Shown: piece by piece, positions 1 through 12,400 of the stretch
Layout: each line of letters begins with the position of its first letter
How positions within the stretch are numbered: the first letter of the stretch is position 1
Assembly (NCBI GenBank): GCA_007258455.2
Contig: VDFB02252616.1
Span: forward strand, 122,035,394 to 122,099,393
Length of the DNA: 64,000 nucleotides
Direction of reading: 5' to 3'
From: Sequoia sempervirens
Taxonomy: Eukaryota; Streptophyta; Pinopsida; Cupressales; Cupressaceae
The notes under the pieces: generated by a model
What the model saw: only the letters and a program-made list of their open reading frames with translations
The model's database searches: none
Told to the model about the DNA's origin: nothing
Program-made: the position numbers and the translations under genes

Positions 1-1
1 C

Positions 2-241
2 CTTCCAGTTCATGGTCAATTTGGGCCAAACCAACCAGCACATGGACAAGTCGGGGTAAACCAGTTAGCTCATGGCCAAACTAGGGAAAATCAACCAGCT
101 TGTGGTCATGTTCAAGCTTCAAATCATGCTCGCAAGGCTCAATCCAGGGGGTTTTCCAACACTCAATCATATATGCCTTTAGTGGCTGCTTCTTCATCAC
201 TTCCATCTTCCAACCAAAATCATGCCTCTATTCATAGTTGA
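2..241 (+). CDS. C-terminal end of an unrecognised repeat-rich protein (partial)
   Basis: An open frame enters from the left window edge and ends at TGA 239-241 (79 residues visible). The first ~40 residues are four imperfect 10-residue repeats of the type P-x-H-G-Q-x-x-x-N-Q, encoded by ~30-bp DNA repeats; the rest is Ser/Asn/Gln-rich. No catalytic motif is visible. The sequence downstream has a TATA-like motif and looks like retroelement LTR or untranslated sequence, so this may be the tail of a gag-like polyprotein, but the family is not recognised. The start lies outside the window. Confidence 0.35.
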   Translation, partial: LPVHGQFGPNQPAHGQVGVNQLAHGQTRENQPACGHVQASNHARKAQSRGFSNTQSYMPLVAASSSLPSSNQNHASIHS

Positions 242-510
242 AGTTGCTTTTAAAGAGGTCTTCAATTGGTAGATAAATTAGAAGGGAAAGATGAAAATTT
301 GATACTGTCTCAGCGGTTGTAACAAATCTTTGTGGGTTTTAGAATTTTCAAATGTAAAGGGTCTTCAAATTTTGGGAGGGATTTAAAATTTCAATCTATG
401 GTGGGAGACCACGCTTTTCGGGGCTAAGTTTTAATCCTGTAATTCATGACGTGAGGTCACTTTTGTGGGGGTTTTTAGTTTTATGGTACATTAGTAGTTT
501 AAATTTGGGC

Positions 511-520
511 TATAAATAGA
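511..520 (+). promoter_or_regulatory. TATA-box-like motif
   Basis: The string TATAAATAGA follows a GC-richer block and precedes a pyrimidine-rich stretch, the layout of a plant core promoter or an LTR promoter. No clear coding frame follows closely, so an LTR or relic promoter is the likelier reading. Confidence 0.25.
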
Positions 521-647
521 GGTTTCTTATTGGTTCTTCCTACCAATATGCCCTTTAAACCAATTTTTGTATACTTTTATTTATTAAATATAATAATATA
601 AGTGGTTAGCCACTTTTCGTTTAAAAAATAAAAAATAAATAAAAGGG

Positions 648-818
648 ATTATTAAGGCACAATTAAGCACAATTTAATTAAGAGGGCCCAAACAAGTGTG
701 AAAATGTAAAGAGATATATTTTTTAACACTGCATTAAGGCATTATTAAGTTGATTTTAATTAGAAGGGCCCAAACAAGTATGAAAATGTAAAGGGATACA
801 TTTTTCTACACTACATTT
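648..818 (+). repeat. ~170-bp repeat made of two ~85-bp units, copy 1
   Basis: Two adjacent units each run from ATTATTAAG through GGGCCCAAACAAG, then GTGAAAATGTAAAG and a stretch ending in ACACT(A/G)CATT. The same two-unit block recurs in direct orientation at 5485-5654. The pair, 4.8 kb apart and flanking a gag-like remnant, may be parts of the two LTRs of a decayed retrotransposon; the LTR ends could not be placed. Confidence 0.6.
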
Positions 819-829
819 AGCCCCTACTT

Positions 830-2537
830 TAGTGAGAGGATGACCTTGCGTCAAACTCATACTAAAGTAGACGATTAAGAGAGATCTAATTGTACAATCA
901 TTGGAAGGATAATATGACAAAGGTCAAAGAGGATGATCAACCCCCCAAGTTCTAAGATCTCATGGAAAAACCAACAAAGGCACTAGGAGACACATGCCTA
1001 TGTTAAACATATATATGTGTGTAGCAATGACAAAATACTCAATTATGCAATGTCAAAGACCAAAGAAAAAGAAAAAAGATAAAAAAAAGGGGGATCAAGC
1101 CTCAACTATTTGTCCAACTCAATGTGGATCAAGCATTAAAAAATTTATCCAAAAACATTTAAAAGTGGAACTCGATGTCCACTATACAAACAAACAATGC
1201 ATGCTCGCATGGGCTAGTGAAATCCACTGTCCACTAGGTGAGTCCCCAAAAGTTACTAAGTGAGAAATTCATGCCATGTCTATAGGTTCTCATTGTACTA
1301 ACAATACCAAAGCTATACCTTTGATAACTTTGGTAAGGCACTACAAAAATATGAATTTCTAGATTCATAAGGTTAGCAAGTTGTGTTATACTCAACACTT
1401 ATGAACAAATATGCAAATAGGATAAGAGATGTTCAAAGGGTTTTTTCTTAGTTCATGTAAGGTCTATTCTTAGGGAACATTGTGCCTAATGTCTCCAAGA
1501 GAGGAAAAGTCTAGGATATAAAAGATTCACAACTTAGGGAATGCAATGCATAACATCACCGCTAAGAGGAATGTCATATGCCAAGAAAGGTCACACTCTT
1601 GGAGGACATAAAACCCAATGAATCCACCAAGAAGAAATAACATCATGTGAAGTAAGAAGAGCACACTATGAAACATAAGATATAGTCAGATTTTAAAAAT
1701 GGTAATGCCAATGTATACACCCACTTTAAAGAAATTGCTAAACACCAAGTGTTGTGAGTAATTAATTTAAAGTAGCAAATGATAAATGCTAAACAAGACA
1801 TGAGAACTTATTTGGAAAGCCTTATGTCAAAAAAATGTTTCCAAATGAAGCTATGTCATGAAAAATGGGTTGCCCCCAAAATGAAATCCTAAAATCACAC
1901 ATATCATGGATTCAGGGTAAACGTATGTCTTTGCTACAATGATATTATAGAGCTTGAAAACCATCATCATTCCCCAAATAACTAATTTAACTTGAAGAAT
2001 GACACGTAGAGATTGAAAAAATAAAAATAAAATTGGTCAACATAGAAGATACCTAAATGTCTCGATGCCTTGCATCATCCCAACAAGACAAAAGAAAAGA
2101 TAAAGTTTTATGACATATAGAAGAATGTAGATACAAATAGAGGAATGAACATGAAGACATGCCAAACAAAACAATATAGGGGATCACCGTACACACATGA
2201 AATCAAAAAAGGAACATGAAAAGAAAAAAAAGAAAAATACTAGTAAGGCACATGCGAGTCAACCTATAGTAGGTCATCTGCATCCCAATCTTGTTCATCA
2301 TATGCAGAAGGCAGGAAACTAGTGAAAGGACAACATCAAGCACCAAAATATGACAAGGGTATCTAACTATTTTCCCCCACTAAGTGTAGGACAAGGATGA
2401 GCTGAGATAAGTGGCGAGAATCAGCTCCTTGCAATATAGAAAAATTATTTGCAAGGAATGAATAGCATGTAATAGTGAGTATGCTATGATCCTACAAGTA
2501 TCACATGGCAAGGAGAAAAATGCATGCATGCTTTAAG
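830..2537. other. Non-coding stretch inside a probable decayed retroelement
   Basis: AT-rich sequence without a convincing frame. A lysine-rich 89-codon frame at 994-1263 shows no recognisable motif. If the minus-strand gag remnant at 2538-3434 belongs to the same element, pol would be expected here on the minus strand, but no protease, reverse transcriptase or integrase motif was seen. The element is either non-autonomous or too decayed. Confidence 0.4.
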
Positions 2538-3434
2538 GGATTATCTTTATGAGTCCATATTCATCAAGAATCCTCTTTAATTCATGAAATTCATTAGTAA
2601 GATGCCCAAGAGTCCTGTGATATGCACAATAATTCATGTTTTTACTCTCACATTTTTTGCTTCTATTGACAGGTGGCAATGTAATCCATCCTAGATGGAG
2701 AATTTTTTCCAATTTTTGTTCAATTTTTTTTTTAGTATGTAGGAATTGTAATTATTTGATGTTATAAGGTTTGAAATTCTTATTTTTTTGAGTAACTTGT
2801 TGAGGTAGATTCAGAGGAGGACCTAAAATGATCGTATCATCCTTGTGAGGGATTTGTTCATTATGAAGGAGGAAACTTGTTTCCTTAGAAGATGTGGAGG
2901 GAGGAGGATCTTGATATCCTAATTAGGTTTAGTATCTTCAATTGGGATTTTTTCTAACAACTTATGAATCTCATGTTTATTTATTGTGTCACATCCTTGC
3001 TTAGCCAAGATCTTAAAGCCTTTTCCATAAGTCTCTTCTAGGTTGATGGGTGTGTTGGTGACTTTATCAATGTAGGATGGATGAGTATGCATTTGGTTAG
3101 AGAGACTACGTCCACTCATGGTTGGAGGTTTAGGCTTGGTTTGTGATTGAATATGAGAATGTAAAAGACCAAACATCTCTAAAGGTGAAATACGAGGTGT
3201 TGTTTGTTGTATGAAAGGATAAAATGATGCATTTTTCTCAAGGTTTTCAAGGAAATTACATATGAAATTATGCATTCTTTCATCATCTTCACCTAAGATG
3301 TCAACTTCATGAGGACATTCATTAGGGGTTGGTTGAGCATGATTAGATTCTATTGTATTAGGATCATTACCAAACACACATCTTGAGACATAAACTAAAG
3401 TTGTTAAGGACTTACATATATTACCAATACACAT
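2538..3434 (-). pseudogene. Gag-like retrotransposon remnant with a zinc-knuckle-like motif
   Basis: The minus-strand frame 3434-2919 (171 codons) ends in a stop, and coding character resumes in another frame down to about 2538, so at least one frameshift and one further stop are present. The second part has a C-x2-H-x3-G-H-x4-E block (YCAYHRTLGHLTNEFHELKR) that matches the spacing of plant Ty3/gypsy gag-pol knuckles of the form CxYHxxxGHxTNxCxxLK, with the last Cys replaced. The first part ends in a Gly-Lys-rich stretch that faintly recalls a G-patch. Upstream of it is ~2 kb of leader-like sequence. Assignment to Ty3/gypsy rests on this motif alone. Confidence 0.5.
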
Positions 3435-5484
3435 GTCCTTTATGCAAGAATGGATTGAAATGCAAAGAAATTACAAATTTTCATATTTGAAGTAAGATAA
3501 TTTCTTAATTATACTATGCAAAAAACTGAAAATGTTATTTTTTTGAATAAAAATTTGACCTCAAAAAATGTATTGAATTTGACAAATTAACCTTAATATG
3601 AAAAAATTCAGTAAACAAAAACTCTAGAAATTGAATATAGGAAAATATAATGTAGAAATAGTGTTTTTGATGCTCAAAAAAATAGAAAAGCCCTGATCAG
3701 GGACTCATTTTCCCATGGGTGAATGGGTCTCACTTGAGGGTTTTTAAAAATTAATTTATAGGTTTTTAATAGGTTTTTGAGTAGATTTTTATGCTTTTCA
3801 AATTCTGGTTTCAAGCAAGAAGTTATAGTTTTGAAGATTTCTAGAAAATAAAATCTAAATTATGCAATTGTAAAAGTGCTAAATGACAAGCAAAAAGACC
3901 TAATTTGAGATGCAATTTTGATTCAATTTTTTTATGTAAATGACTGATCATGTAATGTTATGTAAACACTATGAAAAATGGCTAAGATTTTTGAATTTTC
4001 TAGATTTAAATCATGCAAAAATGAAATCCTAAAACCCTAAATGAAATGAAAAATAATGCAAGTAAATAACCCTAAATGAGATACAAATCAATGCAATGTA
4101 AAGAAAATTAATCCAAATCCTAGATTTAGGGTTTGAAAGGACTCCAAAACAAAAAAAATTATGATGCTCAAAAGTCAGGTTCTCCAAAATGAAATGGACA
4201 AAAATAGCTTATGAAAGGGGGGTTCACCAAAATGATATAGATGGACCTATTTTCCTCTATTTCTTTTGTAAATTAGATCCCCACAAAGAATTGGCTAATA
4301 ACCCTTAGGTGAATCAACTCAATTTGAGAATCTACAAATTCCTTATGCTTTGAGGATGGGATTGGTCAATTTCAAAAAACACTTTTTGGACAAAAACTAA
4401 TCAACCAAATTATGTGAACTCAAACTTGAAACCACAATATGAAACTCAATATTAGCAAACATAGAAAAGTGATTACAGATTTGAGAAGGGAAGAAAGGTG
4501 TTTAGAAAAGTTAGTTTCTGAAGGTTGTTTGGGATTCATTTTCCCATGGGAGAATGGGTCTTTTGTCAGGTCTTTCAGAAATATTTTGGGGGCCTCTGAT
4601 GCTAATCTGTAGCTTATGATTTTTCTATGTTTTAGTGTCGAGAAGTTAGAAATTATATCTTTAGGTTAGATTTTGTGATTCAACTAACAAATTTGACAAC
4701 TTTTGTAACTTTAACAACTTTTCCAATCTTTCACTTCAAAAGGTCTTCAATCATTCTTCAACCTAAATCTACAACATACACACAAGAGGGAAAAATTGAT
4801 TATTTTTGGTGAATAGGGGTTTTCCTTGGCCAAAACCTATTTTGGTAATCAAATCTTGAATTGAAATAAAACATGAAAGAGGTAATAAAGAATGAACAAT
4901 GATATGTTACCACTCAACAAAACCTTGTAGAAACCTTGGTAATGGAGATCTTGGAATGTTTGCAACTTGCATGAAATGGATTCAATGGATGTGGATCTTG
5001 ATGCTTGAATAATTCTTTGAATGCTTGAATTTGATCTTAGAACCTACATCACAATGATATCCAAAAACATGCATGATGCAAGAGGACTTTGACATGATGC
5101 TTGGATCTTGAATGCTACAATAAATCTCTAATATATCTTCTATTGAGTGCTCTTGATCATCAAATTTAATATAGAAATGCTTTCATAAAAACTCTATCTT
5201 CTTAGATGTTGATCTAATGAGATAACCTTGTATTTATAGGTATGTATCCTTAATTTCCTAAAATTCAAATATCAAAATCCGACATTAAAATATGGATTTG
5301 GGGACCTTAAAATAACACCAAAAACATATTTTAAATTTAGGTTAAAAGGTCTAGGGAGGACTCCCAAATCCCTATTCCTGGAACACACATTGCTCAAGGT
5401 AAAGTGTTATGTATTGGCATTAATTATTGTCATATTTTTTCTTTGGAAAATATAATTTAGTAGGCTTGTTAATGAACATTAAGG
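3435..5484. other. Non-coding AT-rich stretch, probable retroelement leader
   Basis: No coding frame is supported. A phrase containing CATTTTCCCATGGG and GAATGGGTC occurs at about 3700-3731 and again at about 4530-4561. The rest is AT-rich and contains many short poly-A and poly-T runs. Confidence 0.4.
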
Positions 5485-5654
5485 GCTTATTAAGGCATAA
5501 TTAAGCTCAATTTAATAAAGAGTACCCAAATAAGTGTGAAAATGTAAAGGGATACATTTTTCAACACTACATTAAGGTATTATTAAGTCTATTTTAATTA
5601 GGAGGGCCCAAACAAGTGTGAAAATATAAAGGGATACATTTTACTACACTACAT
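5485..5654 (+). repeat. ~170-bp repeat made of two ~85-bp units, copy 2
   Basis: Direct copy of 648-818. It has the same two-unit organisation, including the GGGCCCAAACAAGTGTGAAA core and the ending ACACTACAT. Differences are scattered substitutions. Confidence 0.6.
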
Positions 5655-5911
5655 GTATAAACCAGATGTGTCAAATAGCCATAATTTTTCTTTATATACT
5701 GCATCTCTTTGAGGTTTTATGTTAGAGATCGCTAAAAAAATTCCATTCCCTTGATCTAAATAAAAGACTTATTTAGCTCTGACCCATTCATTAAATATCA
5801 AATCTCTTAAGGTTTCTATATCAAGGGAAAGTTTCTAGAACTTACATATCAAAGCTTTCCCATGAAGATCTTGAATTTTTGACTTAAGAAAATCTTCTAA
5901 AAATGTGATGT

Positions 5912-6527
5912 TCAGAACTCCCTTTTGCTCAATCTTCTATGAGTGCAGCTTATTCTCCTGTATATGACAATATGCTCAACCTTGACTTGAATGATTTTTT
6001 GATTCATGGGTTTTAGGGGAAAATCCTTTCTGCAAGTCTTTACACCTCCATTGTTGGCTCCCCACTTTTTTACTTTGTGCTCTTGTTTGCCTTCCTTTTT
6101 TATTGGCATAATTTTTTGTACACCTCCACTGCTATGATTCATTTCAAGTTGGTGCATATTTGGTTTGATGTTGAACCTTTGAGAAATATCTCCTTTGTTG
6201 ACTATGATGCTCTTGGCTCTTAGTCTTTGGATTGAGGGGAGCACCTTTCTTACAAGGAGAAATATTTAGTAATGTGGGTGGACCACTCTTTGTATTAAGG
6301 AGCATGCCTTGCATAGAAGGATTAGTATTTGGGAATGTAAGATAAGAGTTCTTAGATAAAACTCTTAGGTTGGAGTAAACATTAGAGGGTTTATTTTTCT
6401 CTTGAAATGGTGCCCTATCACGAGAAAAGCCCAATACTATTGGTTTTAGATTTTCCATAGAAGTGTTCATAAATCTTGACTCTCTCTGGTCCCCACTAGA
6501 TAACCTTGCATGATTAGCTAGATACAA
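5912..6527 (-). pseudogene. Unrecognised lysine-rich coding remnant with a frameshift
   Basis: Two overlapping minus-strand frames (6527-6144, 127 codons, and 6244-5912, 110 codons) read as one ~200-residue basic protein if a single frameshift is allowed near 6240. It is rich in Lys, Ser, Asn and Pro, with no transmembrane segment and no catalytic motif. It lies next to the repeat block at 5485-5654, so it may belong to the same decayed element. Function unknown; it may also be chance. Confidence 0.25.
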
Positions 6528-9402
6528 ATTTTGTGGGGATTACCTTTCACAGATATCAAAAGTTCCTAATAATCCCAATTTAGCCTTTTCTGTGAACATA
6601 AGGGGCCTTGATGGTGGTAAGACACATCAAATCTAACAACATACTAGTGATGCCCTATCTGATGTGACCAAGATAGCCATGAAACCCTCAAGAATGTTGT
6701 TTATGTCCATTATTTTTTGAAATATTAGTCATTTCCATAGCCAAGTGGTGTAGGAGCAGGAGTCATCAATCATTTTCCCTCATCCACTTTAATTAAATAA
6801 TTTTTAATTATTTAACTAATTCTAAATTTTCTTCTTATGCAAATAATTAAATATTCCATTATCATCTTATCCATATAATTAAATAATTTTAAATCATGCA
6901 TTATTTCTCATCTTTGATAACTGAGTAATTTCTTACTTATTGAATTAGCTAATTATTCTTCTAGAATTAAATAAATTATTTAATTTATTTAGTTTTTACA
7001 TTCCTCTAAAAATAAATAAAATGTAATGCCTCGCTACACAAACCCCAAAGGACAACTAACCACTAAAAATAATATCACATTTTTTTAATAGAAAGTAAAA
7101 CTAATATGAATTATAAGTTAACATACAACACTAATAATGAAACTATACATACACATCATCTATCTAGTCCTCTGGGGTAACATGGCTACATTACATACAA
7201 ACTTTCCTATCATGGCTCGATTCCTATAATGATGATAAACTACTCACAAGTATACATTTTAAAACCATAATATGGAATCAATAAACAATGTACATACATA
7301 CCTAACAATACATAACATTCATCTATGATCAAAATATAATACCAAGAATACATTCATTATATTTATTATATGAGTTTACATCATTCAAAGATTATAATAG
7401 TACAACTGTGTTTCTCAACATGAAATGGGAAGGAATCAACAACTACATAATGTGATACAACTAAATTATGTGTAATACATAGCATCAATACTATCTCCAA
7501 CTCTGGTAAAGCTTTGAAATCACTACAAATGGTACAACTCGCATGACAAACATTGACTAGGAACCCAATGGAGTGCATAGCATGTTCCACTCGACCATGT
7601 GGACCTTAAGGCCCACCCCCCATACTAGGAGATGACAATAAGGACCCACAACATAAAAATAGTCAAGAAGACAAGGCTAACAAGAATCCACAATAAATAC
7701 AATAATAAACATAAAGAACAACTACTTCTAGAGGTACATAAACAACAAGGGGAAAAGAAACAAGGAAAGAAATATTTCTAAAGGGACGAGTGTCATCAAA
7801 TAGCTCGATATGGGTTACCCAATGTGGATCTTCCTAGGTTATTGACCCCCATCCTGAGTTACCCTGGCAACCTCAACTGATCCTTGACCCCCATTCTAAA
7901 TCATGTGAAATCAATATACCTTTTATGAAGACAAATCAGTTGATCTTTCCATTCCAAGCCTTCTCATCTCATCTCATGAGCGAGGCATCCCATAACCAAA
8001 ATAGACATATCATGAGTGAGGCATCCATTATTTTTCATTAATGTGAGATACTACCCAAACCCGCGAATTAACTATTATTTTTTTCACTAGATTAAGAAAC
8101 TCTCATGAGTTACCTTAGACCTGCCACTTTGGGCATAAAACCCTCATTGAGAGCCACTCCCCCTACTAGCAGCAAAAAGACTCAACAATCCACTAATTGG
8201 GTAAGCCAACTTGCATAGCATAAAAATCCATATGAATTATCACATAAAGTGAGGCATACCAACTCGCACAAAGTCTCCATAGATAAAAATTCCATAGTGC
8301 AAGGCCAAAACCCACATAGATAAAATCAAGTATAAGATCAATAGTTCACAAAGAACTAACATGAAAATCCAATCACAAGAAAGCTCTTTTCCCCAACCTC
8401 TGGAAGACTAACTAATCACCAGCACTATGGTTCCCCATTGAAGTGACAACAATAACACAATCTCAAAAGACTATTTACAATTTATAATTACAAATCAACA
8501 AGTGTGGAATAACGAGTGGCAACATCATGAAGAGATCCCCAAACTCAATCAAAACCAACATAATCCACTCAATACAAAATCAACCGCAAAAACCAAAATC
8601 TTCTCAAAAAAATCATTTGGGCACAAATGGGCTCCCTCGAAATAAGGGCAATAAATAGAATCAACTAAAAATCATGATCCACCATAATAACTAAAATCAA
8701 ACATAAAATTCCAAATATTGATACAATACCCAATAACCAACGTAGTTTTTAATTCAAGCAACTCTTACATCACAACATGAATACTCCTTAGATCAAATAT
8801 CACTTCCACTTTGAATAATAACCAAATCAATTCAATGATGGGAGAATATAATAAACCACATTTTAAAGAATATGAATTCAACTACTCCTTTTATCTACAT
8901 ACAATTTCTCTAATTACATACATGCAAATAAAAATCTTATCATTTATTTTAGGTTATCAATTCACTAATTTCTCTCACTTATAATTCTTAACACAAAACA
9001 AACTAGATTCTATTCTTCATCAATCTATAAACATTCGCCAATTACATAATTGAATATGCCAATCCCCTTTCACATCCCTTTATTTATAATAAATGATCAT
9101 TCTTGATGAGAGTAATTAAAATTATAACCTACCCAAGGACTCTATTCTCAATTGGATATACAATGTTTTATTTTTGATAATCAAACTATCTTATCACCTT
9201 ACTTAAAATATTAAACCTATCTAAATTAAATTTCTCTCTTTATAAACATAAAACCTTATTATTATTATTTTACACAAGTACATAAACTTTATCTTCACTA
9301 TACACATCTTCTCTTAATACCATATGTAATTCAAATTTTCTTTTCCTCCATCCAATTTAATCTCCATTTCTATTATATGCTTAATTAATACCTATACCTA
9401 TA

Positions 9403-9405
<3 letters not shown>
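6528..9405. other. AT-rich intergenic or decayed repeat sequence
   Basis: No convincing gene. Between 6780 and 7020 the sequence is dominated by ATTAATTATTTAA-type strings. A sharper boundary at about 7027 (GTAATGCCTCGCTACAC) looks like an LTR-type terminus, but no partner was found. Confidence 0.4.

Positions 9406-9469
<64 letters not shown>
9406..9469. repeat. (AT)32 microsatellite
   Basis: An uninterrupted 64-bp AT dinucleotide run, followed about 110 bp later by short CA and TA runs. Confidence 0.97.
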
Positions 9470-9472
<3 letters not shown>

Positions 9473-12400
9473 ATAATCGTGAAATTTATTTATATGTATA
9501 CATATATACTATAAGTTTACTAATAAATACAAATACAAAGAAGCTTCTAATTTTAAATTCTAATAAATAAACACACATTTATACACACACACACTATATA
9601 TATAATAATTTAAAACAAGAAAGATCAAACATGCATGAATTGGGGCAGCGACATTCAAGAGATAGGAGGCGCGCACCCACCAGGCTGTCAAGGCATTACA
9701 AAATACAAACAAGACAAAACATAACATATGCAATTCAATTAAGCATCATTCCAAAACTAGACGCCTAGATGGAATTAGAGACAACATCAAAGCTTTCTGT
9801 AAGCGTCGATTTAAACATGGGTGAAAACTTCAGAACTAACCTTCTCTATACCAGATTTTAGTCTATAATTTAGAAACATATCCAAGGCTTCAAACAAGGA
9901 AGCAAATTGACTTTCTCTAAGGTAGATGAGAAACAAGTAAAAAGAAATACATCGTAATTCCAAGTACGGGGTTAAATAGAATGAAACACGGATTATTGAA
10001 TGCGAAATGCAGAACAAAATTTGAAGTCAAATGGATGATTGCAAGAAACTAATACAGGATCGATAAGATCCAATGAACACTGTTTATTTCGCATGACTCA
10101 AACTAATACTTGAGGTCTAGATCTGGGAGAAAGAAAGTAATTAAGGCGGGTGATCAATATCAAAGGGGTGCGCCCAACCAACTACACAATTTGAATGCCA
10201 AAACATAAGAAATAACTATTGAAATAAAATAGAATATACTCAGTATCGAAACATGAAATAAAAAGGTGAGAACACTGCAAACATCGAATGCTAGGCATAG
10301 AACATGCATATTGAATACTACCCAATAACATGTATATCAAATTTCTTACTTAAGGGATCTTCAATAAATCAAAACTTAATGCAAGGTCTTATATATAATA
10401 CACAACAAAGATAACAAAGAAGTTAATTTCAATCTTTTATGAGTGGAAGCAAGAGAAAGAATGGTATCAATATAACTAAGATTGAGGGCCGATGAAACGA
10501 AGAAAGCTTATGAAGAAGTTTGATAACTCATATTATTTATAAGTCAAGTCTTTTTTATATATATTGCAATAAAAATTCGATAGACAAAACGACTATTATG
10601 CACTTAACAGGGCTTCGAAGGGTTCAAGAGTTTGACTCTTTTTTCTTGTTTTAACTGGAATATAACCGACTAGCTCAGTAATTCGATTCAATCCAAATAG
10701 AAAAATATTAAGGGTTCGGTTCTCCACTAATAGCAAAATAATTCCATCAAATTTAAGATGTGAATTTCATGCCCAACAAACAAGAAGACTAAAAAAAGGG
10801 GTAGGCAATCAAGTTAAATCGAACCACAGGATGGATGTATAGATCTAAGTCATGACATCCTTAAATATATGAATCAGATGTATAAATCGAACAAGGAAAA
10901 ATGACATTTGGAAGAGATGAGAATAGAATTTATCAAGGGAGATTCGACTAAATATTGGATGGCCACAACAAATTGAAACCGAATATAAGGGTTCAAGTTT
11001 TATGTGAATAAAAATCAAACGCTAAAGTTAAATCCTATACTGTATAAATCATTGGACTGCAAGACAACAATAAAATAAGATAGGAGACGTTCCAAAACAT
11101 ATTGACTAGCATATCAAAATTCAAGCAAAGGCAAATGATAGACAAAAGAAACGATATAACCAAAAATGATATAATCATCGTAGGATTTTCAGACAATTCC
11201 TATTTCTATTAATTTCAAAACTAAATTAAGACAAATGGAAACTACAAACGAAAATTCATTTTCTTTCAATGAAGAAGCAAACTCATGAAATACAAATTTA
11301 CCGAACCAACCTAGAGTCCTATGCTCGGAGATGAAGAAGATGTGCTGAAACCACTCTTTCGCAGCAACCAATCCTTTCTTAGAATCATGATAACTTTCCG
11401 AAAATTAATCGACCTCAAAAAAAAATTTCAATCCAAAACTGTATTATTTTCAAAATATTTTTGCAGAGCTAAATTTTCTTCTTCAAAACAAATTTTTACT
11501 CTTAACATTTTTCCAAAATGAGCATTACTAAAACATGGAAAAAGTTTTTTTTTCTCAAAATAAAATCAAGCAATTATCATTTAAAAATACCAGTTTCTAT
11601 TTTGAAACCAGTTCAGAGCTATGCATGTGCTCAAATGCATATTTTTCCATTTTGAACTTGCTTTTACCTCTCGTTCGAAAATATCATCTTCTTTATTTAT
11701 TTAAAATTACATTACTTTTCCATGTATCTAAATAATTATCCTCTTAATGATAATAATATTATCAATTGTCATTAAATATAATTTAAAACAATACTTTATA
11801 CAAAACATTTTGATTTAATTATTTAACAATAACCCATATACTTTCTATTTACCAATATTGGTTTATTTAATTATTTATTTTAATTCCAAATTAATTTAAT
11901 TTACCTAATAATAAATTAATTTAATTAAACTGATTAAACAAGTCCATTTATAATGTTAGGTTTACCACATAATTTCAATAACACATTAAACAACATAACA
12001 ATGAACAACAATGGGACATCACCAATCATCCAAACAAACTTACTCAAATGTCAAGAAAGGCTAAATACGGAGGGGCAATACATAAAACATTTTATTTATT
12101 TATTTCCTAATAATATCATGCCCTATATTTATTACATCCAAACCAAAAATTTAGAGGCTAAGACAAATTTAGTGATTATTCCTAAAAATAGTGAGTGAAC
12201 TTCACTTCACTTCATCTTTCTATGCAAGCTCATGCATGATACTCTTGATCTCTCGTTAATCCTCATTTATCAATATTGTTTCACATCTCACATCATTGAA
12301 CTCATGTCCTAAAAACCTATAAATTGAACATCCTTTGATCATTCAATCCCTCCTTGAATTCACATCCAAGATCCTCAATTTAATAGTTAAACTCTACTCA

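Noticed and set aside
994..1263. 89-codon lysine-rich frame
   Set aside because: The Lys run comes from an A-rich stretch. No homologous motif and no promoter context; probably chance.
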